This document shows positions 33,621 through 42,900 of a stretch of 64,000 nt of DNA, piece after piece (the stretch's first letter is position 1; every line of letters begins with the position of its first letter). The translations under genes and the position numbers were made by a program. Under the pieces are notes generated by a model. The model ran no database searches. It had not been told where the DNA came from and was given only the letters and a program-made list of their open reading frames with translations. The DNA is from an uncultured Bacteroidales bacterium. Lineage in GTDB: Bacteria > Bacteroidota > Bacteroidia > Bacteroidales > ML635J-15. The stretch lies in contig CALDKB010000049.1 of assembly GCA_937899245.1 (NCBI GenBank), forward strand, positions 1 to 64,000, in the 5' to 3' direction.

Positions 33621-34232
33621 TTAATTACTTACTTTTACAAAATCTTCTACACCATGTTTGCATAACGGGCAGACAAAATCCTTTGGCAACTCTTCGCCTT
33701 CGTATACATATCCGCATACTTCGCATCTCCAGCTTGTCTTTGCTGCAGGTGCTGCAGGTTTTGGCTTTATGTTCTGCTGGTAGTAGGTGTAAGTTGCCGA
33801 CGGGGCGTCGGATATTGTCTTTTTTTCTGTAACATCGGCAATAAATAAGCTGTGTGTGCCACAGTCGATTATGTTTACGACTTTGCCCGAGATTACCGAA
33901 TTGGTGTAAACTGGTATGTACACTAGTCCGTTTTCGGTGCGGAAAAGATGCTGGCAATTTTCAAATTTGTCGATGTTTCTTCCGCTTTGGAAACCGAAAT
34001 GCTTGATGACTTCCATTGGAACTTCGGTCGTCAGAATGTTAACATTCAACAGCTTGGTTCTGGTTATCATGTCGTGGGTGTAGTTTTGCTTGTTTACACT
34101 TACGGCAATTGTCTGCGGTGTTCCGCTCGAAATCTGCATTACCGAATTCGTGATACAGCCGTTGTCTTTTCCTTCTTCGTGTGCTGTAAGGATGAAAAGT
34201 CCATATTCAAGATTAAACATTGCGTCTTTCAT
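33621..34232 (-). CDS. hrb: High-molecular-weight rubredoxin: flavin reductase-rubredoxin fusion (Hrb-like)
   Basis: Protein of 203 aa combining an FMN-binding flavin-reductase domain (about residues 1-150) and a C-terminal rubredoxin (CEVCGYVYEG, CPLCK). In Moorella the same fusion, Hrb, passes electrons from NADH to the flavodiiron protein FprA, and fprA lies two genes upstream here. I use the ATG at 34232 (MKDAMFNL), 7 nt after the rubredoxin stop. The longer frame would need a TTG codon inside the rubredoxin gene. Confidence 0.92.
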   Translation of the reverse strand: MKDAMFNLEYGLFILTAHEEGKDNGCITNSVMQISSGTPQTIAVSVNKQNYTHDMITRTKLLNVNILTTEVPMEVIKHFGFQSGRNIDKFENCQHLFRTENGLVYIPVYTNSVISGKVVNIIDCGTHSLFIADVTEKKTISDAPSATYTYYQQNIKPKPAAPAAKTSWRCEVCGYVYEGEELPKDFVCPLCKHGVEDFVKVSN

Positions 34233-34239
34233 GGCTCGG

Positions 34240-34401
34240 CTAATTAAGTTCTTCAAAATCTTCTTTTTTTACTCCGCATAACGGACATTCCCAGTTGTCT
34301 GGAATGTCTTCGAATGCTGTTCCCTTTGCAATCCCGCTGTCGGGGTCGCCGTTTGCCGGATCGTAGATGTATCCGCAAATTTTACATACATACTTTTTCA
34401 T
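34240..34401 (-). CDS. rd: Rubredoxin
   Basis: A 53-aa rubredoxin read directly from the minus strand. It has the two metal-binding pairs CKICGYIYD and CPLCGV, and the central GDPDSGI and FEDIPDNWECP segments, all canonical. An in-frame ATG at 34410 would add three residues, but family members start MKKYVC, so 34401 is preferred. It should shuttle electrons to FprA and rubrerythrin. It lies between fprA (24 nt) and hrb (7 nt). Confidence 0.95.
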   Translation of the reverse strand: MKKYVCKICGYIYDPANGDPDSGIAKGTAFEDIPDNWECPLCGVKKEDFEELN

Positions 34402-34425
34402 ATATTTCATTTTATTGGTTTGTAA

Positions 34426-35622
34426 CTACATGCTTAACAGTTCTGCAACAAAATTGTTCACGCTTTCTGCTTGATTTTCTTGCAGGGCGGATTTTATTGT
34501 CAATGTGCTGCCAGTTATAACGTTGTTGTTGAAGTTCAACAATTCGCGCATCTGCTTGCCTGTTGTTGGCGCCCAAGTTCCGTTTTCGGCTATTGCAAAA
34601 ATCCTGTTCTGCATGTTGTGCGATTTCATCTCGTCGATAAATGCCTTTACTGGCGGATAGATTTCTGCATTGTAAGTAGGAGCGAGGATGACTATTTTTT
34701 TGCAGCGGAATGCCTCCGAAAGCAGATATGATACATGTGTTACCGATGCGTCGTAAACTGCGATGTTCTTTTGTCCTGCTTCTGCAAATTTTGACGCGAG
34801 AATGTTGGCTGCCGATTCGGTGTGTCCATAAAGCGAACCGTATACAATTAAAATATTGTCGTCTTCGTTTTCGTAGCGGCTCCATTTGTCGTACTTGCCG
34901 ATGAAATAGCCAAAGTTTTCTCTCCAGATAGGTCCATGAAGCGGGCAGATCATATTTATTTCCAATGTCGAGGCTTTTTTCAAAAGCGCTTGTACCTGGT
35001 TGCCGTACTTGCCTACAATATTTGTGAAGTATCTGCGTGCATCGTCAATCCAGTCGCGGTCGAAGTTTACTTCGTCGGCATAGATGTTGCCGTTCAAAGC
35101 ACCGAAAGTGCCAAATGCATCTGCAGAGAATAATGTCTTGGTCGTAATGTCGTAGCTTATAATAACTTCTGGCCAGTGAACCATAGGAGCGGAAACAAAT
35201 GTAAATTCATGTTTGCCAAAACTCATCTTGTCGCCTTCCTTAACAATGACGAATCTTTCCGGAGCTATGCAGTTGAAGAACTGGCAGATGAATTTCTGTG
35301 CCTGAGCACTGCAGATAATCTTTGCTTCCGGATATTCGTATGCGGCACGGCAAAGAAGTGAACTGTGATCGGGTTCTACGTGGTTAACGATTATGTAGTC
35401 GAGTTTTTCCTCTTCCTTGATAACGTAGTAAAGATTCTCAAAGAATTGGTCGGAAACAGAAGCGTCTGCTGTATCGATAAGAACGTTTTTTTCATCTTTA
35501 AGCACGTATGCATTGTAAGATACGCCCCTTGGAATAGGCATGATGTTTTCAAAAAGTGCCAATCTGCGGTCGCTTGCACCAATCCAATATAAATCTTCTG
35601 TGATTTTTCTTGCGTTATTCAT
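34426..35622 (-). CDS. fprA: A-type flavoprotein (flavodiiron O2/NO reductase)
   Basis: Protein of 398 aa with an N-terminal metallo-beta-lactamase-like diiron domain (HVEPDH, the HxExDH ligand motif) and a C-terminal flavodoxin domain (IVYGSLYGHTESAA). It reduces O2 to water and/or NO to N2O in anaerobes, using rubredoxin-delivered electrons. Rubredoxin and Hrb lie directly downstream, a complete electron path. It starts 26 nt after perR. Confidence 0.95.
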   Translation of the reverse strand: MNNARKITEDLYWIGASDRRLALFENIMPIPRGVSYNAYVLKDEKNVLIDTADASVSDQFFENLYYVIKEEEKLDYIIVNHVEPDHSSLLCRAAYEYPEAKIICSAQAQKFICQFFNCIAPERFVIVKEGDKMSFGKHEFTFVSAPMVHWPEVIISYDITTKTLFSADAFGTFGALNGNIYADEVNFDRDWIDDARRYFTNIVGKYGNQVQALLKKASTLEINMICPLHGPIWRENFGYFIGKYDKWSRYENEDDNILIVYGSLYGHTESAANILASKFAEAGQKNIAVYDASVTHVSYLLSEAFRCKKIVILAPTYNAEIYPPVKAFIDEMKSHNMQNRIFAIAENGTWAPTTGKQMRELLNFNNNVITGSTLTIKSALQENQAESVNNFVAELLSM

Positions 35623-35648
35623 GGTCTATTTTCTTTTATTTCAGTAAT

Positions 35649-36068
35649 TTAATCTTTATTTTCTCTACAGTTTGGGCAAAATCCCTTATGATACACTTGA
35701 GTGTCTATAACTTCAAATCCATCGAAATGTTCGTTTGCAAAGTTAATGTTTTCGTTTAGAGGAAGGTCAAAAATTTTTCCACATTTTATGCACCTGAAGT
35801 GTGTGTGCGGTCTTGTGTCGCCATCATAATGAATGTTCTTTTCTTCAATATTCAAAAGAATAACTGCGTTTCTTTCTGAAAATAACTTGAGCGTGTTATA
35901 TATTGTAGTCTTTGAAAGCGTGGGAATTTCTTTGTACAAGTCGTTGAAGATGTCTTCAACTGTGGGGTGTGTGAAATGTTCCAGCAAATATTTCATAATT
36001 GCAATCCTATGAATTGATGGCCTGATGTCCCTGTCGTTTAGATATTCTTGTACTTGTAATTCTGTCAT
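35649..36068 (-). CDS. perR: Fur-family repressor, PerR-like
   Basis: Metalloregulator of 139 aa. It has an N-terminal winged helix with the LSKTTIYNTLKLF recognition region, a HTHFRC-CGKIFD segment and paired CxxC zinc ligands (CIKCG and CPNC). Placement at the head of an O2/peroxide-defence operon argues for PerR rather than Fur or Zur. It probably represses itself and the downstream genes. A minus-strand -7 box is at 36100-36107. Confidence 0.9.
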   Translation of the reverse strand: MTELQVQEYLNDRDIRPSIHRIAIMKYLLEHFTHPTVEDIFNDLYKEIPTLSKTTIYNTLKLFSERNAVILLNIEEKNIHYDGDTRPHTHFRCIKCGKIFDLPLNENINFANEHFDGFEVIDTQVYHKGFCPNCRENKD

Positions 36069-36517
36069 ATTTGTAATGATTATAATTTTAAAACGAGTGC
36101 AAAGTTAATGTCAATTTTATCTTTATGCAAAAATTTCATTCATTTTTTTTGACTGTCTTCAATCTCGCTTGTCTCTGTTTTGCTATACCCATAAAATAAT
36201 TGTCAAATGGTCACTTGAAAATAACTTTGCAAATGTTGTGCGATTTATATCGAATGTGAATGGCGTATTTTTTATAAGTCAAATGCCAGCAATGACGATT
36301 ACCGAATCCAATATCAACCGGTGTGTGTTTGGGATTTATAATTATTTGCTAAAACATTTGGTGGTACTTCAGGAAGATAATAATTTTTCATCAATACTTG
36401 AATTAAAAACGAAATACATTATATTTGCAACGCTGGTTGTTTTATATTTGGGCAAAAGGATTTCTCAAAGGGTAGGGAACCGGTATAAATTTTTAATGGA
36501 ATTTTTATTGTAAAATT
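36069..36517. promoter_or_regulatory. Intergenic region with divergent promoters
   Basis: The minus-strand TAACTTTG at 36100-36107 is 31 nt upstream of perR. Plus-strand TATATTTG boxes occur at 36420-36427 and 36443-36450, the latter 67 nt upstream of the lipoprotein ATG. A 114-codon open frame in between needs a TTG start and has no protein-like features, so I do not call it. Confidence 0.55.
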
Positions 36518-37597
36518 ATGAAAAGAATATTTTTCTTGGCTTTTGCCATTGTCTCCGTATTTGGAATGTTAGCTTTTAGTGGGTGTCACAAGGAGAAAAA
36601 CTATACTGTAACCTTCAATGCCAATGGTGGCGTAGGCACAATGGATGAGCAGGTTTATGTCGAGGGTGAGGCTCAGGCTCTGTCACACAATTTGTTTACC
36701 TGCGAAAACCATATCTTTGCAGGATGGAACACAGTTGCCGATGGTTCTGGCATCAGTTATGCCGACGGACAGACTATAACAGTAACTTCCGACATGACTT
36801 TGTATGCACAGTGGACAAGCGCCGGAAATCCGCAGACAGGCAACTCCTTTACAATAACCTTTAGTCCTAATGGAGGCACTGGAGCCATGGAATCCCTGAC
36901 TGTCGTCAAGGGTGAGTCTACCGCATTGACTCAGAATGCGTTCGTGTACGAAAATCATATTTTCGCGTGTTGGAATACTGTCGCCGACGGTTCGGGGATA
37001 AGTTATGCCGACGGACAGACAATTACTCCGGTTTCAGACATGATTTTGTACGCGCAGTGGCACGAATATGTTGACCTTGCGTTGCCGAGCGGTACCAAGT
37101 GGGCGACCACAAATGTTGGTGCGACCGTTCCTGAAGGTTATGGCGACTATTTCTCGTGGGGCGAAACAAGCGTAAAAGACTACTACAGCTCTAGCACATT
37201 CGCTTATTCCGGCAATCATTCGACGCTTCCTGCAAGTGCAGATGCTGCAACTGCAAACTGGGGCGACGGCTGGCGCATGCCGACTAATTCAGAAATGCAG
37301 GAACTTATCGACAACTGCACTTGGGAAGTGGCTACACTTAACGAAGTTAATGGCTATCGTGTAACGGGAACCAACGGCAACTCTATATTCCTTCCGGCCT
37401 CCGGCTGTCGTATCAATTCGGATTTATACTCTGCAGGTTCCGAAGCTACTTACTGGGTTAGTTCACGCTACGGCGATGCTATTGATGGCGCATGGTGCAT
37501 GTTCATGTATATATTACAGGACATTTATATGTTGGACTATGCCGATGTGTACTACGGCCGATCTGTTCGCGCTGTCTGCGTGTCCGAAATGAACTAA
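36518..37597 (+). CDS. Lipoprotein with two InlB B-repeats and a FISUMP-type domain
   Basis: Surface lipoprotein of 359 aa. The signal peptide ends at AFSGC with HKEK after the Cys. Two Listeria-Bacteroides (InlB B) repeats follow, about residues 29-98 and 109-178. Each has a TFxxNGGxGxM start, FAxWNTVADGSGISYADGQTIT, and an LYAQW end. The second has Cys instead of Gly in FAGWN. From about 180 (VDLALPSGTKWAT, GDGWRMPT, RAVCV) it matches the Fibrobacter succinogenes major paralogous domain. Likely an adhesin-like surface protein; ligand unknown. Confidence 0.85.
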   Translation: MKRIFFLAFAIVSVFGMLAFSGCHKEKNYTVTFNANGGVGTMDEQVYVEGEAQALSHNLFTCENHIFAGWNTVADGSGISYADGQTITVTSDMTLYAQWTSAGNPQTGNSFTITFSPNGGTGAMESLTVVKGESTALTQNAFVYENHIFACWNTVADGSGISYADGQTITPVSDMILYAQWHEYVDLALPSGTKWATTNVGATVPEGYGDYFSWGETSVKDYYSSSTFAYSGNHSTLPASADAATANWGDGWRMPTNSEMQELIDNCTWEVATLNEVNGYRVTGTNGNSIFLPASGCRINSDLYSAGSEATYWVSSRYGDAIDGAWCMFMYILQDIYMLDYADVYYGRSVRAVCVSEMN

Positions 37598-37799
37598 TAA
37601 TAAACTTCGTATGATTTGGCCTGCAACAAGGTGTGTTGGGCTGAATTATGACAAGCTGGGTTTGTCGTTTCGCCTGCTGGGCGTGACGTACGGCCTCCGC
37701 GTGCTCGTACATTAAGTCGTCAGGTTCTGCATGTTCGCTGTAATGGAAATTTTACCTTCAACAATTTTCAAAAAAATAATTGCCTTGCGGATTTTTTAG

Positions 37800-37807
37800 T
37801 AAATTTG
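37800..37807 (+). promoter_or_regulatory. -7 box (TAAATTTG) for the MFS gene
   Basis: TAAATTTG lies 35 nt upstream of the ATG at 37843. TTG triplets at 37780-37782 and 37785-37787 are possible -33 elements. 37598-37799 shows nothing else. Confidence 0.6.
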
Positions 37808-37842
37808 CAGTCTAATAAATAATTTAAAAATAGAAATTTGTT

Positions 37843-39519
37843 ATGACAGAAAATCTAAAGACTTTAAGAGACAGTGCAGCTATGCGATGGATTGCATTGT
37901 TGTTGTTGGCTTTGGCCATGTTTTGTTCATATATATTTATGGACATTCTTTCTCCAATCAAGGACTTGATGATGTTGCCAGTTGAGCAAGGTGGTCGTGG
38001 TTGGGATTCTACAGCATTTGGTACAATGCAGGGAGCTGAGACATTTTTGAATGTTTTTGTATTCTTCTTGATTTTTGCCGGAATCATCCTTGATAAGATG
38101 GGTGTTCGCTTTACTGCAGTACTTTCTGGTATCGTTATGTTGTTCGGTGCAGGAATTCAGTATTATGCAATTTCCGACGCATTTATCGGAAGTGGTTGCG
38201 AAGAATGGTTCACAAATCATTTGAATTATATCCCAGGTTTCGATGAACTTGGTGTTTCTCCTTTCTATAAGGGAATGCCTGCATCTGCAAAATTAGCAGC
38301 TATCGGATTTATGTTCTTCGGATGTGGTACCGAAATGGGTGGTATCACAGTATCTCGTGGTATTGTTAAGTGGTTTAAGGGTCGTGAAACAGCATTGGCA
38401 ATGGGTTCCGAAATGGCATTGGCTCGTTTGGGCGTTGCAACTTGTATGATTTTCTCTCCGTACTTCGCAAAATTAGGCGGCACAATCGATGTATCTAAAT
38501 CTGTAGCATTCGGTGTTGTTCTTCTTTGCATTGCTTTGATTATGTTTGTTGTTTACTTCTTCATGGATAAGAAATTGGACAAGCAGACAGGCGAAGCAGA
38601 AGAAAAGGATGATCCATTCAAAATCAGCGATATTGGCAAGATCTTGTCAAGCGGTGGTTTCTGGTTGGTAGCTTTACTTTGTGTGCTTTACTACTCTGCA
38701 ATTTTCCCATTCCAGAAATATGCTGTAAATATGCTCCAGTGCAACCTTACACTTACTGAACCAGAAGCTACTTCATTCTGGGCTTCTAATTCTGTAACAA
38801 TCGTTCAATACATTATTATGCTTCTTGTTGCTGTTGGCGCTTTCGCAAGCAACTTCTCGAAGAAAAAAGCAATGAAATTCGGACTTATGGGAATGGCTGT
38901 TGTTGCTTTGATAGTTTATTGCTGGATGGGTTACATGAGAGGTACTGCTGAAACTATTTTCGCAGTATTCCCACTTCTCGCTGTTGCTATCACTCCAATT
39001 CTTGGCAACTATGTTGACCATAAGGGTAAAGCTGCATCAATGCTTATGATTGGTTCGTTGTTGCTTATCCTTTGCCACTTGACATTTGCATTCATATTGC
39101 CGATGTTCCAGGGCAATGCTGTTGGCGGTGTTGTTGTTGCATATGTTACAATCCTTGTTCTCGGTGCATCATTCTCTTTGGTTCCTGCTGCTTTGTGGCC
39201 ATCAGTTCCAAAGCTTGTTGACGAAAAAATTATTGGTTCTGCATACGCACTTATCTTCTGGATTCAAAATATCGGTCTCTGGTTGTTCCCATTATTAATA
39301 GGTAAGGTTTTGGACAAGACAAACCCAGATATCGTTGAAGCTGTAAACAATGGTACAATGGACGCTGCAACAGCATCTGTATCATATAACTACACATGGC
39401 CATTGGTAATGTTGGCTTGCTTGGGCGTTGCTGCTCTTATTATCGGCTTCATCCTTAAGGGTGTAGACAAGAAGAATGGTCTTGGCCTTGAATTGCCGAA
39501 CATCAAGTCTGAAGAATAA
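37843..39519 (+). CDS. MFS transporter
   Basis: Integral membrane protein of 558 aa with about 12 predicted helices. A long soluble insertion after helix 3 (FIGSGCEEWFTNHLNYIPGF) and a charged central loop (residues ~245-265) are visible. It has a GxxxDKMG-type loop 2-3 motif (LDKMGVRF) and the RGIVKWFKGRETALAMG segment typical of organic-anion or nitrate/oxalate-type MFS proteins. Substrate unknown. Codon choice is uniform and C-ending for Phe/Tyr, hinting at good expression. Its own promoter and terminator flank it. Confidence 0.88.
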   Translation: MTENLKTLRDSAAMRWIALLLLALAMFCSYIFMDILSPIKDLMMLPVEQGGRGWDSTAFGTMQGAETFLNVFVFFLIFAGIILDKMGVRFTAVLSGIVMLFGAGIQYYAISDAFIGSGCEEWFTNHLNYIPGFDELGVSPFYKGMPASAKLAAIGFMFFGCGTEMGGITVSRGIVKWFKGRETALAMGSEMALARLGVATCMIFSPYFAKLGGTIDVSKSVAFGVVLLCIALIMFVVYFFMDKKLDKQTGEAEEKDDPFKISDIGKILSSGGFWLVALLCVLYYSAIFPFQKYAVNMLQCNLTLTEPEATSFWASNSVTIVQYIIMLLVAVGAFASNFSKKKAMKFGLMGMAVVALIVYCWMGYMRGTAETIFAVFPLLAVAITPILGNYVDHKGKAASMLMIGSLLLILCHLTFAFILPMFQGNAVGGVVVAYVTILVLGASFSLVPAALWPSVPKLVDEKIIGSAYALIFWIQNIGLWLFPLLIGKVLDKTNPDIVEAVNNGTMDAATASVSYNYTWPLVMLACLGVAALIIGFILKGVDKKNGLGLELPNIKSEE

Positions 39520-39544
39520 AACTATATTTATTCATAATAATTTT

Positions 39545-39580
39545 AACGGCTATCGATTTTTTTCGATGGCCGTTTTTTTT
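39545..39580 (+). terminator. Intrinsic terminator after the MFS gene
   Basis: A 12-bp stem with one G-U pair (AACGGCTATCGA/TCGATGGCCGTT) followed by T8. Confidence 0.88.
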
Positions 39581-39682
39581 TTCTGCGCATTACTAGGCGC
39601 AAAGACAGCTCTGTGTTTACTGATCATCAAATTCATGACAATAAAATTCGTGCTGATCTCAAAAAAAATCTTCTTCTATTAT

Positions 39683-39690
39683 TATATTTG
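39683..39690 (+). promoter_or_regulatory. -7 box (TATATTTG), start-proximal
   Basis: TATATTTG ends only 7 nt before the ATG at 39698, implying a leaderless or nearly leaderless mRNA. Confidence 0.6.
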
Positions 39691-39697
39691 TAATGTT

Positions 39698-39871
39698 ATG
39701 AAATCAAAAGACAAAAATAAGGCGGCTTTAGACGCATTCAAGAAGGGGAGACGTGACGAGGAAATCGCCATGTACGGCAAGACAATTAATCATTTTCACG
39801 TGCAGAAGAGCAAGCGCACCTATACGAGGAAGATGAAACATAAAGGACAAAGATTATTTGGACTTGATTGA
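39698..39871 (+). CDS. Small basic protein, unknown function
   Basis: A 57-aa protein, strongly basic (many Lys/Arg, e.g. KGRRDEE and KSKRTYTRKMKHKGQR), with no hydrophobic segment. The start is set by the -7 box at 39683-39690; the longer open frame would run through the promoter and the MFS terminator. A terminator hairpin at 39895 follows. Its charge suggests nucleic acid or ribosome binding, but I recognise no family. Confidence 0.7.
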   Translation: MKSKDKNKAALDAFKKGRRDEEIAMYGKTINHFHVQKSKRTYTRKMKHKGQRLFGLD

Positions 39872-39894
39872 AGTCAATTAGTAGTATGTTGGTT

Positions 39895-39919
39895 AGCCGC
39901 TATTCTTTAGCGGCTTTTG
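39895..39919 (+). terminator. Terminator overlapping the tamB stop
   Basis: A perfect 7-bp stem (AGCCGCT/AGCGGCT) followed by TTTT. It serves the small basic gene and lies within the last codons and stop of the convergent tamB. Confidence 0.75.
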
Positions 39920-42900
39920 CTTTTCTTTTTTCGCGTGCTTTTTTGAATGTTATTCCATTCCAGATTTTTTCTCCGACCTCTTTCCATGTGTCAAATTCTT
40001 CAGTGTAGAATATTCCGGCGCCGGTGGTGTATGGACCATATTCCGATTCAAGGTCGGTATTTTTCCTTGAGAAACCTCTAAGACGAATAGTGCCTTTCTT
40101 GTTGAGTTTCCACTGTACTTCAACATCACCGACAAGATTTTCGTTGTTGTATCTCTTGTCGCTGATACCAAGGTTACCGTTGATAAGCAGTCGTTCGTTG
40201 AAGACCTGTGTGCTAAGAGCAACTTCGATTTCGCGACCGGAAACTTCGGTGCCTGGAGTGTATTTAAAGCCGACATCGACATCCTTTACGATTTTCGAAA
40301 TCCAGTTGCTTAGCTGGTTCGAAAGCATTTCGGTTGTCGTGACACCTACGGCGTTGGTTGTCGTACCGGTCTGGTTAAGAATTTCTGCATTCTGGTCGTA
40401 GAACTGGTTTAGCACAAGCACGTACAAAAGCTGTTTGTTAATTTCGTCCTGTGTAAGGCTTGCAAGCTTTGTCTTAATCTTGTCGTTTGCGTTCGGAATG
40501 TTGATGCTGAACTGAATTTCTGGTGACAGCAGGTTCCCGTTCAGGTGCATGTGGCATTCTACGTTTGTCTTTGTGTTGTATGTGTCGGTCGTATCGTATT
40601 CCTCTCGCATCAGTTCCTTTAGCGATACATTGGCCGAATATACAGCATCGATGTTAAGTTTACCTTCATAAGGATTGCCCGACCATGTTATAGTTCCGCC
40701 AGGTGTGATTGTAAATCGTTTGTTGATAATGTTTTCCAAAGTGAACAGATAGTCACCCTTCGATATTTCAATTTCACCGTACAGGTATAGGTCTTCGTCG
40801 GAATTGTATTCAACTTTCAATAATCCTTCGCCATTTGCCTTGATTCTATCACCTGCTTTCGAGTCGAAAACGATTTGCACTTCGGTGCTAGGAGTAATGT
40901 CAACATCAAGCTTGATGGAGTATTTTGTTGAAGATTTTGTCGATTGAATCAACTCTGCTTCGTTTTCCTGATATTCGGGAGTGACGAATGTCAGGTAGTT
41001 GATGTTCTGTGCCTGATAGTTGTCTTCCATAGGAAGGACAAACTTACTTCCTTGTTCGGTAGTGACCGCTGCATATACGGAGAAATTTCCGGGGACGCCC
41101 TCGAAGGCCATGCCTCCAGTGGCATATATGGTTCCGAAAAATAAGTTGTTGTCAGACTGCTTGGTGTTCATGACTTTGTAGTCGTCAAGGTTGACATTGA
41201 GGTCGAATTTGAAGTCCTTGAAATTATCGTGATATATGCCGCCGTTGATTACACCAAGATTGCCATTGTCGTCTTTAACCTTGAAATTGTCAAAATAGAA
41301 CCTGTCGTTTTCGATATACAGCTTGTCTTCGGTAATGGCTTTCAGCTTCAAGTAGTCGTATACTAATTCAGTCTGTTTAAGACTGATGTTTCCTTTAAGC
41401 TGAGGGGCTTTGATGCTTCCTGTAATATCGAGGATTCCGCTGGCATCTCCTTTTATTCCGCTTATTTCGTAATTGTTGAGGTATTTTTCAAGAACGTCCA
41501 GCTTGAAGTTCTTAAGCATTACGGATGCATCGAGAGAATCAGTTTCTGTCAGGTACGAACCTTTTAGTTCTATGTATTTGTTTGTGCCCGTAACGACAAA
41601 TGCCTTGTTGGAGTTTTCCCATTTCGATGAGATATTGAGCTTTCCAAGGTTCTCTTGGTTTACTGTCAGGTCATCGATTCCTATATTTGCTGTAAAAATA
41701 GGTACTTCGTATAGGTTGGCAATACGTCCACTTCCATGAAGAATGCCTCCGAATTCATAACCTTTCGACTTTGTAAATACGTTCAAATTGCCAATGTCAA
41801 CATTGTTGACAAGGAAAGATAGCATTTTGTCGGGATCGTTTGAAATATATCCCTTGACATTTAGGCTTTGGTTGGCGTTGGACAGCCAGAAGTCGTCGAT
41901 TTCGATTTCTTCCTTGTCGTAAACGATGTTTGTTTCTCCCAGTTGCCATACACTTTGGCCAAAAATGAATTGCGCAGGATGAATGTTCATTTCAATGCGA
42001 GGGGCGGAGTCGTTGTCTTGTGCGATAAATTTTGTGTCGAGCATGAAGAATCCGCTGTTGAAGCTAGTGTCGTTTCCGCCCCAGTTTATGTTTAGTCCAA
42101 CTGAGTCGTTTTCGGCTCCAATGGCAAGCTGTATGTTGTCAAACGTGTGCAAGTTGTCATGATACGACTTGGTTTTATAGTAGAAGTTTGTGATGCCGTT
42201 AAGGCTGTACAATTCAATGTTGCTTTCTTCCAAAGTTCTGTTTCCTTTGGTTATCTTAGGAACGACAATGTTGCCGTAAAGTGTTTTGCTGTCGCAGAAA
42301 ACGTAACCATTAGTAGTATAAATATCTCCGGTTACGTTGATTTCGGGATCAATGAATTTTATGAATTCATTGATTTTCTTGATTCTAAATGAATACGAAA
42401 GATAATTGTTGCTGGGTTCTGCCTCGTATTTTCCACCCAAAAGGGCAGGGACGGTGTTGACTATCATTCCGTAAATGTCGGTGGCTATTTCTGTAATCTT
42501 ATAGTCGCCATATATTTTCAGGTCAAGGAATTCTGATTCGGCAGTGATGCTATGCTTGTTGTCATCTTCTTCTGCTCCAATAAGTTTCAGGGAGTTAATT
42601 TGTATATTCTTGTCGTTTAAGTTGAATTTTGCTTGGCTTAACGATATGTAGCCGTTTGGACGGTTAATGATGTCGCCTGTAAGTTCGGCACCAAGAACAA
42701 ACTCTAGTTTAGAATCTGTGGTTCCTTTCGGGACAAGGTTTAGCTCCTTCATGTTTGCAGAGACGTCGCATGAAAAGTCAACGCTTTGCTTTTTTGCGCC
42801 GAAGATGTATTTGCCTATTATTTCGGCCTGCAGGTTCGGGTCGTCGACATTAATGCTGCCGTCGAAATGCTTATTTGAGAGCGTACCGTTTATAAGTGCG

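Noticed and set aside
36169..36513. 114-codon open frame upstream of the InlB-repeat lipoprotein
   Set aside because: Needs a TTG start, overlaps the promoter boxes of the next gene and resembles no protein.
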